A stretch of DNA of 64,000 nt from Deuterostichococcus epilithicus (lineage: Eukaryota > Chlorophyta > Trebouxiophyceae > Prasiolales > Stichococcaceae). A model generated the notes under the pieces. That model was not told the origin of the DNA. It did no database searches and worked only from the letters and a program-made list of their open reading frames with translations. The stretch is taken from NCBI GenBank assembly GCA_033439295.1, contig JAVTLE010000016.1, positions 1,488,001 through 1,552,000 of the forward strand, written 5' to 3'. The translations under genes and the position numbers were made by a program. This document shows, in pieces, positions 22,873 through 33,816 of the stretch. The first letter of the stretch is position 1. Each line of letters begins with the position of its first letter.

Positions 22873-23972
22873 ATGTCGGCTTCAGGCAAACCTCACGTCG
22901 CCAAACCAGCGCTGGAGTACATCGATGCTGCGTCTGCTGCACAGCTAATCCTGGGGTAGGCCTCCCTGAATAATCAGCCGAACCCCTGCAGCATTCTGCA
23001 AGAGACAAGTGGCTGGTAACAGAGGCGCTCTGTCCGACCGCAGGCCAGACGCAGACAAGACGTTGGTGCTGGACGTGAGGGGACAGGCAAGTGGAACCAG
23101 TGGAGCTGATCTGCTTGAGGAGCATGAATGGCATCATCTCCCGCTGCATTCACACGTCCACGCGTGCATCATTACAGGACTTCATTGGCGGACACATCAA
23201 AGGCGCCGTGAATGTCAGCAGCGACAAGTTTCAGGTGCTGCTGCCATTGTCGCACTCGCTGTATTCCAGAAACACACTACGAGGCTTCGCCGAAGAGCAT
23301 GTTCCGCATCTGATGACTGCATATATGGTGGAAGATGGGTGCCGTTTTCATGGTGGAATGGTGGAAGATGGTGCCGAGTGGCGTATCTGCAGCACTGGCA
23401 GTCAAGTGACGTAGTAGTCTATGGCAGCAACTACAAATGAGCATGCGCTCCGACGATCATCATGCACTGCAGGATGACGACGACGTAGAGGCCACAATCA
23501 ACGAGCACCTGCCAGGCAAGGAGACAGTCATCGTGCACTGCGCCCTCAGCCAAGTGCGCGGCCCCTTCTGCGCAGACAGGTGCGGTTTGCACGAGCGGTT
23601 ACATGAGTCTGGTTGCGCAACAGTTCTTGAGTGCATGTGCGTCCACACACCTGGAGTGTATCGCAATGGCGACACTGAGTTGTAGAGCAATCCCGCTGCA
23701 GGTTATCAAGCCGGCTTGCCGCCTTGGAGCAGGCCGGGGCCCCAAAGGTCAAGGTCCTCAGTCAGGGCTTCAATGGCTTCGCAAGAGTGCGCATGCATGC
23801 ACCGACACGTTGCTTGACATGCAATGCTGCATGCTGTAAGTACCTGTACTTGCACCAGAACTCTGTCATTGGCGCCAACACATTTTGACGGAGCCTTTCC
23901 CCTGGTGCGCAGCTGTATGGCGACAACACAGACCTCATTGCCGATCTGGACCCTTCGGTGCGCCGCGACTAG
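22873..23972 (+). CDS. CDC25/Acr2-type rhodanese-fold phosphatase or arsenate reductase
   Basis: Six exons join in phase: 22873-22955, 23044-23086, 23178-23234, 23473-23579, 23702-23786 and 23913-23972, giving about 144 residues. They read PALEYIDAASAAQLIL, DKTLVLDVRGQ, DFIGGHIKGAVNVSSDKFQ, TVIVHCALSQVRGPFCADR, APKVKVLSQGFNGFAR and LYGDNTDLIADLDPSVRRD. HCALSQVRG is the HC(X)5R catalytic loop of the plant CDC25/ACR2 group, small proteins with phosphatase and arsenate-reductase activity. The intron 23087-23177 starts with GC (…GGACAG, then GCAAGT), as the conserved frame through DVRGQ-DFIGGH requires. The gene is head to head with SAT. TGTAA at 24040-24044 is a likely poly(A) signal. Confidence 0.85.
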
Positions 23973-23986
23973 AGAGAGAGAGAGAG
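23971..23986 (+). repeat. (AG)8 microsatellite at the end of the CDC25/Acr2-like gene
   Basis: Eight AG units begin in the stop codon of the rhodanese gene and run into its 3' UTR. Confidence 0.9.
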
Positions 23987-24039
23987 GGCCGTCAGCTGCT
24001 AGCGAGCCTAGCAAGTGGCCTCAGCACAGCCACAGACCC

Positions 24040-24044
24040 TGTAA
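24040..24044 (+). terminator. TGTAA poly(A) signal
   Basis: Lies 67 nt behind the CDC25/Acr2-like stop codon, a typical distance for the chlorophyte signal. Confidence 0.45.
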
Positions 24045-24565
24045 AACAGAATGTGATGAAGCACCAGAACTCAGCATATAGCGGACGCCCACAGCGAATG
24101 AACTCAGCTCAACCGTCAGCAGCAGCAGCATCTTGGAATCTCAACGAGAATCAGAACCCTGCGTGAGCAGTCTGGGGTCAGAGATACTTATCTGTGACTG
24201 AACGACCTTTAATGCTGCAACCTTCGGGCCGTGCTTTGACTGCGTGCTTGCACCATGCGGCCATGCCTCCCTTGTTGACGTGCTTTCGCAGCAGCAAGGT
24301 ACACTCGGCACACTGCTTTACAAAACAAATAAGGTTTTTATTGTACTAGCACCTGCACACGACGATCATATGCTTTTGTGCTCTAACAAAGCAGGTAGAG
24401 TGCAGCACGTGCATGTGTGAGCAGGGAGCTGCCAGTGTTTGGCAACCAGTTCTCTCAAATGCACCTAGAGAGGCACTGCACGCGGTGACACCGCGCAGTC
24501 TGCGGCACATGCACGCGGTGGCACCGCTAAGTCTGCGGCACACGCCCGGCCACATTGCAGCTGCG
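24045..24565. other. spacer between convergent CDC25/Acr2-like and E(z) genes
   Basis: No coding exon is seen. TTACA at 24318-24322 is TGTAA on the minus strand, 244 nt behind the E(z) stop, and probably ends that transcript. An imperfect ~52-bp tandem pair built on GCACGCGGTGNCACCGC and AGTCTGCGGCAC lies at about 24475-24545. Confidence 0.5.
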
Positions 24566-27500
24566 TCAGCGGCGCTGCAAGTCCTCAAACTTCTTCGCCT
24601 GCATGCACCGCCTCAGCTTCAGCATCAGAAGGCTTGCAGCGGGTTTGCGCATGCCTCATGCATGAAACGCAGAGCGGCGGCCCTACCATGCACTTCCAGA
24701 CTCAAGTGGCGCACAGCCTGCACAGCAACTGCCGCAGCTCACCCACTTCGGCGCCAGCTCCTTCTCGTAGCGGTAGTTGTAGAAGAGCCTGCAAGGTGCA
24801 TGCAGAGCGCGTCAGCCGATGAAGGTGCTCGTACGCGGCTTGGAGCAGCTTGAGTGGCACAGGCCTCCTTTGTAGGGTGCCGGCACCGCAGGCAGACAGA
24901 ATTCGCAGTGCTGACGGCACATCACCACTGCGGATCGTTGCGGCAGGAGCTGGAAGAGCGACGACTCACTCGGATCCCGCCGGGATGTCCTTGCGCGCAA
25001 AGATGCCCACCCTGTGGTCCCCGTCCACCTGCGACATGGCGCACCGCTGTCACCATGCGTGCTACGACAAGAACCGCGCGAGCCTGAGACGCGGGACCTG
25101 GCCTCGGAGCAGGCTGTCGGGATGGCACAGGGTTCAGTCGAGCATGCCTCCCCGTCAGCAAGCCCCGGCATCGCCGGCAGGCGGCCAAGCACCACCATGC
25201 AACCGTGCAGACATGGCAGCTGAACACCGCACGCTGCAGTTGAGGGGCCCGCCAGGTGTTTCAGTCGCAGCCGCGTCGCCGGCAGGCCTGTTGAACACGC
25301 AGTAGTGTGGCGGGACTGCGCGCCCCGGACGCGGCAAAGCAGGCGCACCAGCAGGATGCGGGCGAGGCAGTTGGGGTCGGCGGAGTGGTTGGCGAAGCGC
25401 AGCTTGTTGCCGCGCTGGCGCGCGTCCAGCACCCACTCCTGGTTCAGGTTGAACAGGTAAGAGTTGTTGTCCCGGTCGTACACCTTGCCCCTGCGCGGGG
25501 AAGATGAAATTTTGTGGACGAACTGGCCACCAGGCGGCCTGATGTCCTGCTCATGTTGCGGCTTCTGCCGCTGCAAGCCACACGGGCCTGCATGGCCAGG
25601 CTGCGCCAAATACCTGGGCGCCTCGGGCGCTTGATATTGCATCCGCGATTGCGCCGGCCGTCGCTTGTCGGGTTCCCTGGGTTCTATGCAACACAGTGTC
25701 GAAAGGGATGTTGCGAGGAACTCCCGTGCGACGCACTCCCCGGTGTGCTTGCCTGCTGACGTGCTTGTCAGACAGAGACACTGCCCCGTCCTCAACGGAC
25801 AAACGGTGCCGTGGACCCGATCACTGTACCCTGCGGCAGGCTGAACGTGATCCCGTCCTCACCGCCGGTCCGCCTCCTCCTGGGTGATGAGCTCCCCTGT
25901 GTACTCCCCCAGCAGCTGATCGCGGCGCGCGGGCGCGTGCAGAAAGGCGCCCCACCCCGCCACCGTGGACAGCCCCATGGCCAGGCGCTTGTGCTGCGCC
26001 AGGCGCAGCCGCATGTTGCCGCATGCGTGGTGGCCCTCGGCGGCGCCGGCGCAGGTGGCGGCGCACGCACCGCACAGGTCCGGGTCGCACTCGCGCCCTG
26101 CAGCGGAGAAAGGGGGAGCCTTCCGACGGGTCTTCACAGGACATCACAAACTGGAGGCCGTGGTGCTGCGTTGCAAGAGACAGGAGGGACCTGCTCCCGC
26201 TGGTTGCGTGGCGGCAGCTCCGCACCGACAGCAGAGCCTAGGAGACTTGGAACCGACGTGCACGAATTGAGCGCCGTTTGTTGGGGACATAGTCCTGGTC
26301 CACTTTGGCAAAGAGAGCACCGTTCAATGCCCCGGCAGGGCCGGACCGCCTTCGTGACGCTGCACAATACACGCTCCCCCCCCCCGGCGAAGCAACCGAA
26401 TGCGGGTGCGGGGGCAGGGAGCGCACCCGCGGCGAAGCAGGGGCAGCGCTTGGTGCCACAGCGCGTGGACGTGGCCTTGCAGTCGCAGCCCTGGAAGCGG
26501 ATGGCGCACGCCGGGCCGCAGGCGCAGAACTTCTCGCACCAGTTCTTGGAGCCCAGGCACGGGCAGTCGGGCCCGCACTTGCCGGGGCACGCGCACGGCG
26601 TGTAGCCCGGCCACGGCTCGCGCACGTCGTGCTTCATGCGCACCGTCGCCACCTGTATATGAGGACGACCGCTGAGGCCAGTGGACTGTGCCGCTTCAAG
26701 GCTCAGACTTGGACCGATGAGGATGAGGGAGAGCTCGCCGAGGCTCGCACGGCGCCAGCGGCCCAGGTGGTGCAACGCATCGCCACAGCCGGTGCAGCTG
26801 CGCCTGCTGCTGGATGGGCAGACCGGCTGTGTGCACCGCCAAACTAGACCGTGATGCGCACCAGGAGGCGCATTCAACAGCCCGGCCAACACCCGGTCTG
26901 ACGATACCGGCAACACGAGCCCAGCGCCATGCCAAAGCAGGCACATGTCGCTCCGGGCGGACAAGCGAGATTCCACTGGCCGGGCTGCCGACCTGGGAGT
27001 GGTTCTTGCGGCGGGTGGGGTGCACAGCCTTGCGCCGGTCAGCGCGGCCGCCGGTGCCGGCGGCGGCAACCTCCGAAGCCAGCGGCACGCCGCCCAGGGC
27101 CAGCAGCTGGCGGCGCATGTCGCCGCAGGGGCGGCTGCCCGCAAAGCGTGCGATGCGGCACGCGTCCCAGCCGAACATCTGGATGCCCTTCTCCACAGCG
27201 CGACGCTGCATAAAACGTGAAATTCAAAATCGAAAGAGTGACACTTCCTGGAGGGGTAGATGGAGGAAACCGTGAGTCCATCTGCCAGATATGATCGATG
27301 GACATCTACGAGTGACGACAAGGGCTACGGCCGGCAGCCAGAGCAGATCCAACTGAACTATGTATCTGCATTCAGACGAAATTCAATGTATTGCATCGGA
27401 AGTGTCGCAGTGGCGTGACCCTGTGGCATAGCGCTGGGCGCACCTCGAAGGCGGTCCAGCCCTGCCACAGCTGCTCAGCGGCGGCGCTGCGGACGCTGCN

Positions 27501-30450
27501 GCCGCTCAGCAGCTGTGGCAGGGCTGGACCGGCGGCAGCGTCCGCAGCGCCGCCGCCGGTTGCCGCCACTGCCGGCGGCNGCCGCACGGCGGCGCCCGGC
27601 TGCCGNGGCGCGCTGCTCAGCAGCACCGCAGGGTCCAGCCCCCGCAGCAGACCGCCCTTGTCGGCGCTGGGCGACGCCGCTCTGCCACTGGAGGCGGCGT
27701 CAGCAGCAGACGCAGCGGCGNCGCNGGCGGCCGCNAGNCGCCCTGGTGGCGCCAGCGACGAGCCCGACAGGCCTGCCGGCCGGCGGCCCGCTGCCGCCGC
27801 CGTGGCGGCACCTCTGCTGGGCGTCCCGGCAGCCTGTGCCGCCGTCGCCGCCGCTGCCTCGTCCTCGTCCACATTGCTGCTGCTGCAGTGCGGACACGTT
27901 AGATGCGAGAAGCCAGAACGAGGAATGAGTACAGGACCATAAGGATTCCATGGGGCGGCACCCTTGGCGCTGCACCTGCGATGTCTCCGCAGCGCGCAGT
28001 CAGTCTGTGAGAGATTTTGTTGCCGTCAGCAGCGCCTTGAGAAGAGTGAGAGAGTGGCTCAGCATGATCACTCGCGGCGGACGAGCTGCCAGCGGGGGGC
28101 AGCTGTGATGCAGCAGCACCTGCTGTCGTCGCTGTCGCTGGGCCCGCCCGACGCCGCCGCGCCGCCCGCAAGCTTGCACCGCTTGGGCCGCCCGCGCCCC
28201 GCCGCCGGCCACCACCTGCGCATCCGCCGCCGGAGCCCGCGACCGCCGCGGCGGCCACCGCAGCGCCCGGCGGCCCCAGCGGCAGCGCCGCCGGGTCGGC
28301 AACCAAGCAGCAGGTTGGGCCGCAGGGCGCTGCCTTTGGGTCCTGCTGCAGCGGCGCGGGGCGCCTGTGCGGCCTGTGAGGAGGATGTAGCTGCTCGCAC
28401 TTTTGCACGGAGGGCTAGCGTGGCAGTTCGTCAAGGTTCTCGCCGTCAAGAGAGGACCATGAGCCTGAAACCGCGATTCACACGCACTACAGTCTATCCG
28501 TCATTGCGGGCCGGCCTCCGCCGTCATTGCGGAGGCACTTCAACTCGGTAAGCATAGCGACAAGCAAAGCGGGGCACAGGGCAGGTCCATGAGGATGGTT
28601 GCGCACAGGGGCGCATGCTCGTTGGGGTGCGTCATGCAGCCGAAGATGCGGCAGCGGCGGCAGAATAAACTCGCCATCGCCTCCCCAGGAGCCATGTCCT
28701 TCGCCTGCCTCTACAGCAGCACAAGGGTTGGGGTGAGCAGTGCAGTCAAATTACCGGTGCCAAGGAGCGGCATTTTCTCCAAACCTAGTGATCATGAACA
28801 CAGAAACTGGGCTGAACTGAACTGAATTGGGAACTGAGCTTGCTTCCAATGATTGCGAAGTTGAGTCCTTGCCGCTGCCTTTGGCCGATCCGAGCCTTGC
28901 AAAAGCACTTGCAGAGCAACAACCTGTCATCACAATGAGCACAAGCACCTGTGATGGAGTACTGGACTGCCCCGTGAGATGCCTCATGCGCTTTTCTGTC
29001 AGCGCAGAGGTCGACCCCAGCTTTGCCGCCGCCACTGCGACCACCTGCAGGCAGCATCAGGAGCTGAAACTGACAGCAAGCAAGAAGGCATCGTGAACGC
29101 AATCGTGGGCATGATGCCAGGGCGTCACAGTCATTCGCCCAAGGTAAATAGCGTGGCTCGCTTGGTCTCCCGGATCCTTGCCAAGTTTCTATGCAACAGC
29201 AGCCTGCAGTCTTACAGCAGTCCGGGCACAGCACACCTCTGCATCAATTGGTCTGCGCAGAACTTCGGGACCAACGCTTGACTGCTTGCCACAAAGCAGC
29301 ATTATGGTGAGGCCAAGCACCGTGCGCGAGATGCCGTGGCGCTGCGCGACGGCCTTCAGCACGAACTCCTCCCGCTCCCGCAGCGGCCCGTCCAGAGCCA
29401 CGTCGCTGCGCTCGTCCTCGTCGCTGTCGCTCGCCGGCACCGTCTCGCCTGCGCCCGCCAGGTGTGGATCCGTTGGCGTGGCGAACCAGCGACCAGCGCC
29501 TCTCAACATTGTGTTCGGCCATGGCGCGCTCACGGTGCGGCGCGGAGGACCTCATTTTGCGTCGACGGCTGGTTTTCGGACGGGGACGCATGCCTCGTGC
29601 ATCTACTCTTGGCCGCAGGGCCATCGGCTGGAGTCAGACTGCAGCCAGCACTGCGTACAGGTCCCAATCAGAGGCAGACACACAAACCTGTGTCATCGAG
29701 GTAGAACATGCGCAGCCCGGTTTGCACCGCGCGCTCGTTCTTGGCGAGGAAGGCCCAGGACTTGTAGGGCGGGATGAGGCGCGCTGCCGGCACCGCTGCG
29801 GCAGTTGCCTGCACCCGCCCCTCCCGCTGCAGCTTCAAGTCCACCTTTGCCTGCGACAGGCACATCACCATTGCATGGCGGGCCGCACCGTGTCCCGCAA
29901 GCTGTCGTGGAGTGGCGCAGCTGTGGCATGCGAGCCAATTTCTCATCTCCAAGTTGCCAAGTCATTGCCATTGCCGAGATGGGAACGGCTGTTCTGGCGC
30001 TGCTGCCGCGATACAGGCTCTCACTTCGCCGCACAAACACGCAAGATTCCGCACCTGTAGAGGCAGTGCATCAGCAAGATGGTGCGCCGCCGGTAGGATG
30101 CCAATCGCGGTCTCGGGGATTGCAAGCACCGGCAGCTGCACAAGTGTCGCCCTGCGCTGCGCCATTGCAGCAGCGAGCACCTGCCGATTGGCGGCCAGCT
30201 CCTGCGCGGCCATCTGCCGCTGCCCGCTGGCTGCACATGCACAATGTACCTGTCGCAGTCAGTTCAGGAGCACAGGGGCTTGACCCCATACAAGGATGGC
30301 CGATTAGAAGCGGTGTGTTCTTATGCCCCAATCTAGATTCACGACAGGAGGTTAGGGAACTTACCGTACTCCTTGCGCAGGCGGCTGATGTCGTCATGGA
30401 TGGCGGTGCGGAGCGCTGCTGATGCCGCGACTGCAGGCGGTGAGATGCAA
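24566..30450 (-). CDS. EZ: Enhancer of zeste (PRC2 histone H3K27 methyltransferase)
   Basis: Many small minus-strand exons give the plant E(z) order: [17 protein letters not shown] (~30370); [19 protein letters not shown] (~30100); [17 protein letters not shown] (~29750); [15 protein letters not shown] and [20 protein letters not shown] (~29400); [20 protein letters not shown] (~28650); [13 protein letters not shown] (~28320); [11 protein letters not shown] joined to [20 protein letters not shown] (27440/27200). The CXC domain follows ([44 protein letters not shown]; ~26640-26440), then [15 protein letters not shown] and the SET domain: [84 protein letters not shown], ending [10 protein letters not shown] at stop 24566-24568. 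The NHS and catalytic Tyr motifs are intact, so it should be active. The first exon was not resolved. An Ala-rich linker exon contains seven ambiguous bases (27500-27738). Confidence 0.88.
27453..27564. repeat. fold-back inverted repeat with ambiguous bases in an E(z) exon
   Basis: The 30 bases at 27453-27482 recur as their reverse complement at 27501-27530 with one mismatch. The next bases (about 27531-27554) are again the reverse complement of 27480-27500. An N sits at 27500, at the apex of the palindrome. In the minus-strand reading the arms encode both EQLWQGW and its antisense PALPQLLSG. Confidence 0.75.
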
Positions 30451-31160
30451 TTGCTCTCAAGACGCCGCTTGGCGGGGACAACATCTTTTGTCGATGCAGA
30501 TACGTGTGACTGTGCTTGATCATTGCAATGCTACAGCCTCCAGCTCGGCATGTGCTCGCCTGGGGGCGGGCCGACGCGGGCGCTGCCGCGAGCCGGGTGG
30601 GGGTGCATGTCCGCAGCGTCCTTGCCGTGTGGACCGATCTCTCCGTCATCAGTCGCTAAGGGCCCCCGGCCGATGCGCCTAAGCGGCTCGGCCTGGTTCA
30701 TGCTGTTGTGCTGCCCCGCCCGCCAGCTGGGGACCTGTTGACTCTGTCTTGAAGACTTCAGTTGGATCAGGACATCGCCAAAGCGATTGTGATGACTACA
30801 CGACACTTGCTTGATCTGCTGATCGTCTGTCGACGTCCCAGGTTGAAGCCAAGACAGGATGACTCGGATTCTTCGAAAACTGAGCTAGGCCTTCGGCTGC
30901 GATCCAAGCAGGCATCCGGGATTTATGACTGGATCTACTCGCGCCTTTGAGGATTTATGATGACTTGTTATGATGAGTTGTCGCCTGCACGACACTGTCG
31001 ACTGCGCATTTCCAGCTCCGGAACACGTGTTTTGACTAAAATTACCTCATGTCAGGGTTTAGCTCGGCGGCACAGCAAAGTGCTTGCAGGTGCATCAGAC
31101 TCGGCCTCTGTACGTTGCGAGGGGACGGCAAGCGTCCAGGAGAGGAGCAGGGACGTCACC
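30451..31160. other. spacer upstream of E(z) and eL39
   Basis: Divergent 5' flanks of E(z) (minus) and eL39 (plus). It probably contains the unresolved E(z) first exon(s) and both promoters. A minus-strand frame at 30806-30531 is open but carries no recognisable motif. Confidence 0.4.
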
Positions 31161-31982
31161 ATGGTGAGTGCGCGTGTCGCGAAGCTGTCGCTAGTCCAGC
31201 TTGCTGGCGTCTCAGTGAGCTGCAGCAGCATTGGGCAGTCAGGCAACGGAGGCTTGAGTGGGCAGGACGGCAGCAACGGGAGAACAGCTTTCCATCTAGC
31301 ACAATCCGGGCGACATTTGAGGGACTAGCGCCGGCCTCCTGGAGCACCGGAAACCCAACCCCTCGAAACCAGCAACAGCGATGTGCCAGCCCTTCAAGCG
31401 GGCAGCATTGATCGAATCGCGGCCAGCGGTCGCCCTCGGCAGCCCGGCTGCCCAGTTTGTCAGCCTCTGCCGGCAAGTCGCAATTCGCGGCTGGTGGGTT
31501 GCGCAAGTGCGCGGACGCGGCGTCTCTGCGTGACTGCAGCGCTGCTCGGCGGCAACCTGCCGTTGGTCAGCGGCGGTCACGGAGTCAGTTTGGGAGCAGA
31601 TCCAGGCTTGGCCTCGGGACAGTCGAGATGACGGGGTGCGCTGCAGAGCATCTGAAGGCTGAGTCTGACTTGTGTTGTGTGTGTGGACTCTGCAGCCGTC
31701 TCAGAAGACCTTCCGGATCAAGATGAAGCTGGCCAAGAAGGCCAAGCAGAACCGTCCCATCCCGCAGTGGATCCGCTTCCGCACTGACAACACTATCCGG
31801 TGAGCCGCTGCTCCTGTCGAGACCTTTGCTTGGTCTATTTTGCACCCGGAGATATAAAAAACCTGCTCAGGTTGCAGGACTTCAGCCAGGGTCCATTGCA
31901 GCAGTGATCTCACCCTCTAAACGCCACGTGCAGGTACAATGCAAAGAGGAGGCACTGGAGGCGCACGAAGCTGAACCTTTAG
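31161..31982 (+). CDS. RPL39: cytosolic ribosomal protein eL39
   Basis: Exons 31161-31163 (only the ATG), 31696-31799 and 31934-31982 join in phase to a 51-residue protein that reads [20 protein letters not shown] through [15 protein letters not shown] to [15 protein letters not shown]. This matches eL39, the smallest protein of the large ribosomal subunit near the exit tunnel, in length and almost every motif. An ATG-only first exon followed by GTGAGT is a known arrangement for small ribosomal protein genes. The first intron is 532 nt, longer than most here. Poly(A) signals TGTAA follow at 32111 and 32130. Confidence 0.95.
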
Positions 31983-32110
31983 ACGGCAGCATTGTCGGAA
32001 TGGACTGGGAACGGCAGCACAGCGCATCAGGCTTGTGCTGACGGCGGGACGTGGCATGCAGCCGCATGTTCGCGTTTGGTGCAACAGTGACAGCTTGTGC
32101 GGCTGATGTC

Positions 32111-32134
32111 TGTAAAGCAAAACTCGAAGTGTAA
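32111..32134 (+). terminator. paired TGTAA poly(A) signals of eL39
   Basis: TGTAA at 32111-32115 and again at 32130-32134, about 130-150 nt behind the eL39 stop. Confidence 0.5.
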
Positions 32135-32699
32135 CATCAAGGACCCTCCTCTGCACTATACAGCAGGATTTTGCCGTCAATGCTGTGTAACGCATTTTGA
32201 CACAAAGAAGCCTCTGGGAGGGCTTTCGCTGTGTCATACCTGCCTCCTCTGGGTGTCACCTTCTGCCTGAGAGCACTTGACACACATGAGGCTGCACCGT
32301 GGTGTGCAAACCGGCGATTGGCTTTCAAAAGGACTACAGTGGAAGTCAAGGGACAGAGTGCGGAGGAATGTCATGGGCAGGCATCTGTAAGGCGATAGGA
32401 GCCCACATTGACCAACTGTAGAAGAGAATTGAAACAATGGGCACGATGGGCGTCTCCTGCAGCTGCTCGTGGACATGGACCAGCTGCTCGCCTCTGTGCC
32501 GTGAGCAGGCCGCCTCCTGAGTCGCATGAGGCCTCCGCCTCTTGACCCTTGCATGCGCTCACATGGCTGTTCAGGAGCTGGTTTTGGACCCGTCTGTACG
32601 GGCACATCGTGAGGTGACGCCTGCCCTGCGGCGCCACGGATGCGAGTCTGTTGCAACTAGCGGCTGCTGTGGTGCTGAAGTGTGCACCCTGGCGCCGCA
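32135..32699. other. spacer downstream of eL39
   Basis: No convincing coding exon on either strand. It may include the promoter or an early exon of the uncertain gene that follows. Confidence 0.35.
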
Positions 32700-33240
32700 G
32701 GGGCTTCCTGCTGGGGCAGCGCATTGCCAGCGCATGCGCGTGCGCTCACACCCCGAGGAGCGCGCCCAGTACGGGTGGAACCTGAGAAAAATGCGCAAAA
32801 TCAGGTCGGTCTGAACGTAAGGAAAGAATTCGTGGCAGTTTTTTTGCACTCCACATGCGGGAGACTATGGGTCCTGTTGGACCATCTGATTGCTAGAGCC
32901 TGCAGTCATGAGTGTGTGGGACGAGTCCTCGCGGCAAAGGAGGCAGGCGTCGGCTGCCGTGGCCATCCCGTGCAATCCAGGTTGTCCCGTGCAGATTCAG
33001 CGGGAATGCCGCCATGAGCATTCGCCTCTGGCTGCGCGCAGATCACCATGTGGGGCACTGGCACAGACGGCGACAGCGAGGTCAGCGACTACGCCAACAA
33101 GGAGCGGGCAAAAGCCTTGTCTCTGGCTTTTACCACCGCCGGTGCGGCTCCCGACGCGTTGCCACACTGATGTCACACCAGGCAGCAGCCCTTGCGCGGA
33201 AGGCGCAGCACAAGAGGGACTCGGTGTTGCTTGCAAGCGT
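32700..33240 (+). CDS. uncertain spliced gene, unidentified product
   Basis: Three short segments with plausible splice borders read as charged, helical protein: CAG then RMRVRSHPEERAQYGWNLRK and MRKIR ending at a GT near 32808; CAG then ITMWGTGTDGDSEVSDYANK and ERAKALSLAFTTA (~33042-33150); CAG then AAALARKAQHKRDSVLLAS (~33182-33240). Frames are compatible, but no family is recognised and neither end is defined. It could be one small conserved gene or chance open sequence. Confidence 0.25.
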
Positions 33241-33816
33241 GTTCGGGCGTCAGGGTACTTCAGGTTACGAGCCTCGGCATATAGTGGTCCACCCCCTCGT
33301 CAGCAGGCTTGTTGGGTGTCGGCAGGCTTTGGTCATGCTGGTGTCTCTGCGCGGTGTGTGCGCACGCAGCTGCCTTTGTCGTCCTACACATCCGTGCGAT
33401 TTATTCAGATCGCTAAATAGCTCATCCAAAGCGGCTCGCAGTGTCAAATAGACTGGGCAGCAGCAAGAGCCGCAGCAGCAGAGCCGAGCTGGGCGGCAGG
33501 TGCTTCGCAGCGCCCCAGCGTGTGACAACCCTTTCAGATTTATCCTGAAGCCGCGCCGCACTGACGCTGCTCAAGGAGGTACCTTCTGCCACGTGTGTGG
33601 TTCTGGGCAACTGCTTATACCAAGTGCTGCAGGCGCTGTGGCAGGTGTAAAATCTCGTGGTGCGTTACATATACCCCTGTCCGCGGATCAAACTAGCGTC
33701 TCGCCCCTGGCGAACGCCCATTGTTTTCTTCACTTCAGCAAAAAGCTACAATTTCAAAACATGGTTCAAAACACAAAGCCAGTTGCTGTTGCGAGGCGCA
33801 ACTGCTCATGACATCA
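33241..33816. other. spacer before the STUbL gene 3' end
   Basis: No recognisable exon. It includes the 3' side of the uncertain gene and the 3' UTR of the minus-strand RING gene. Confidence 0.35.
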
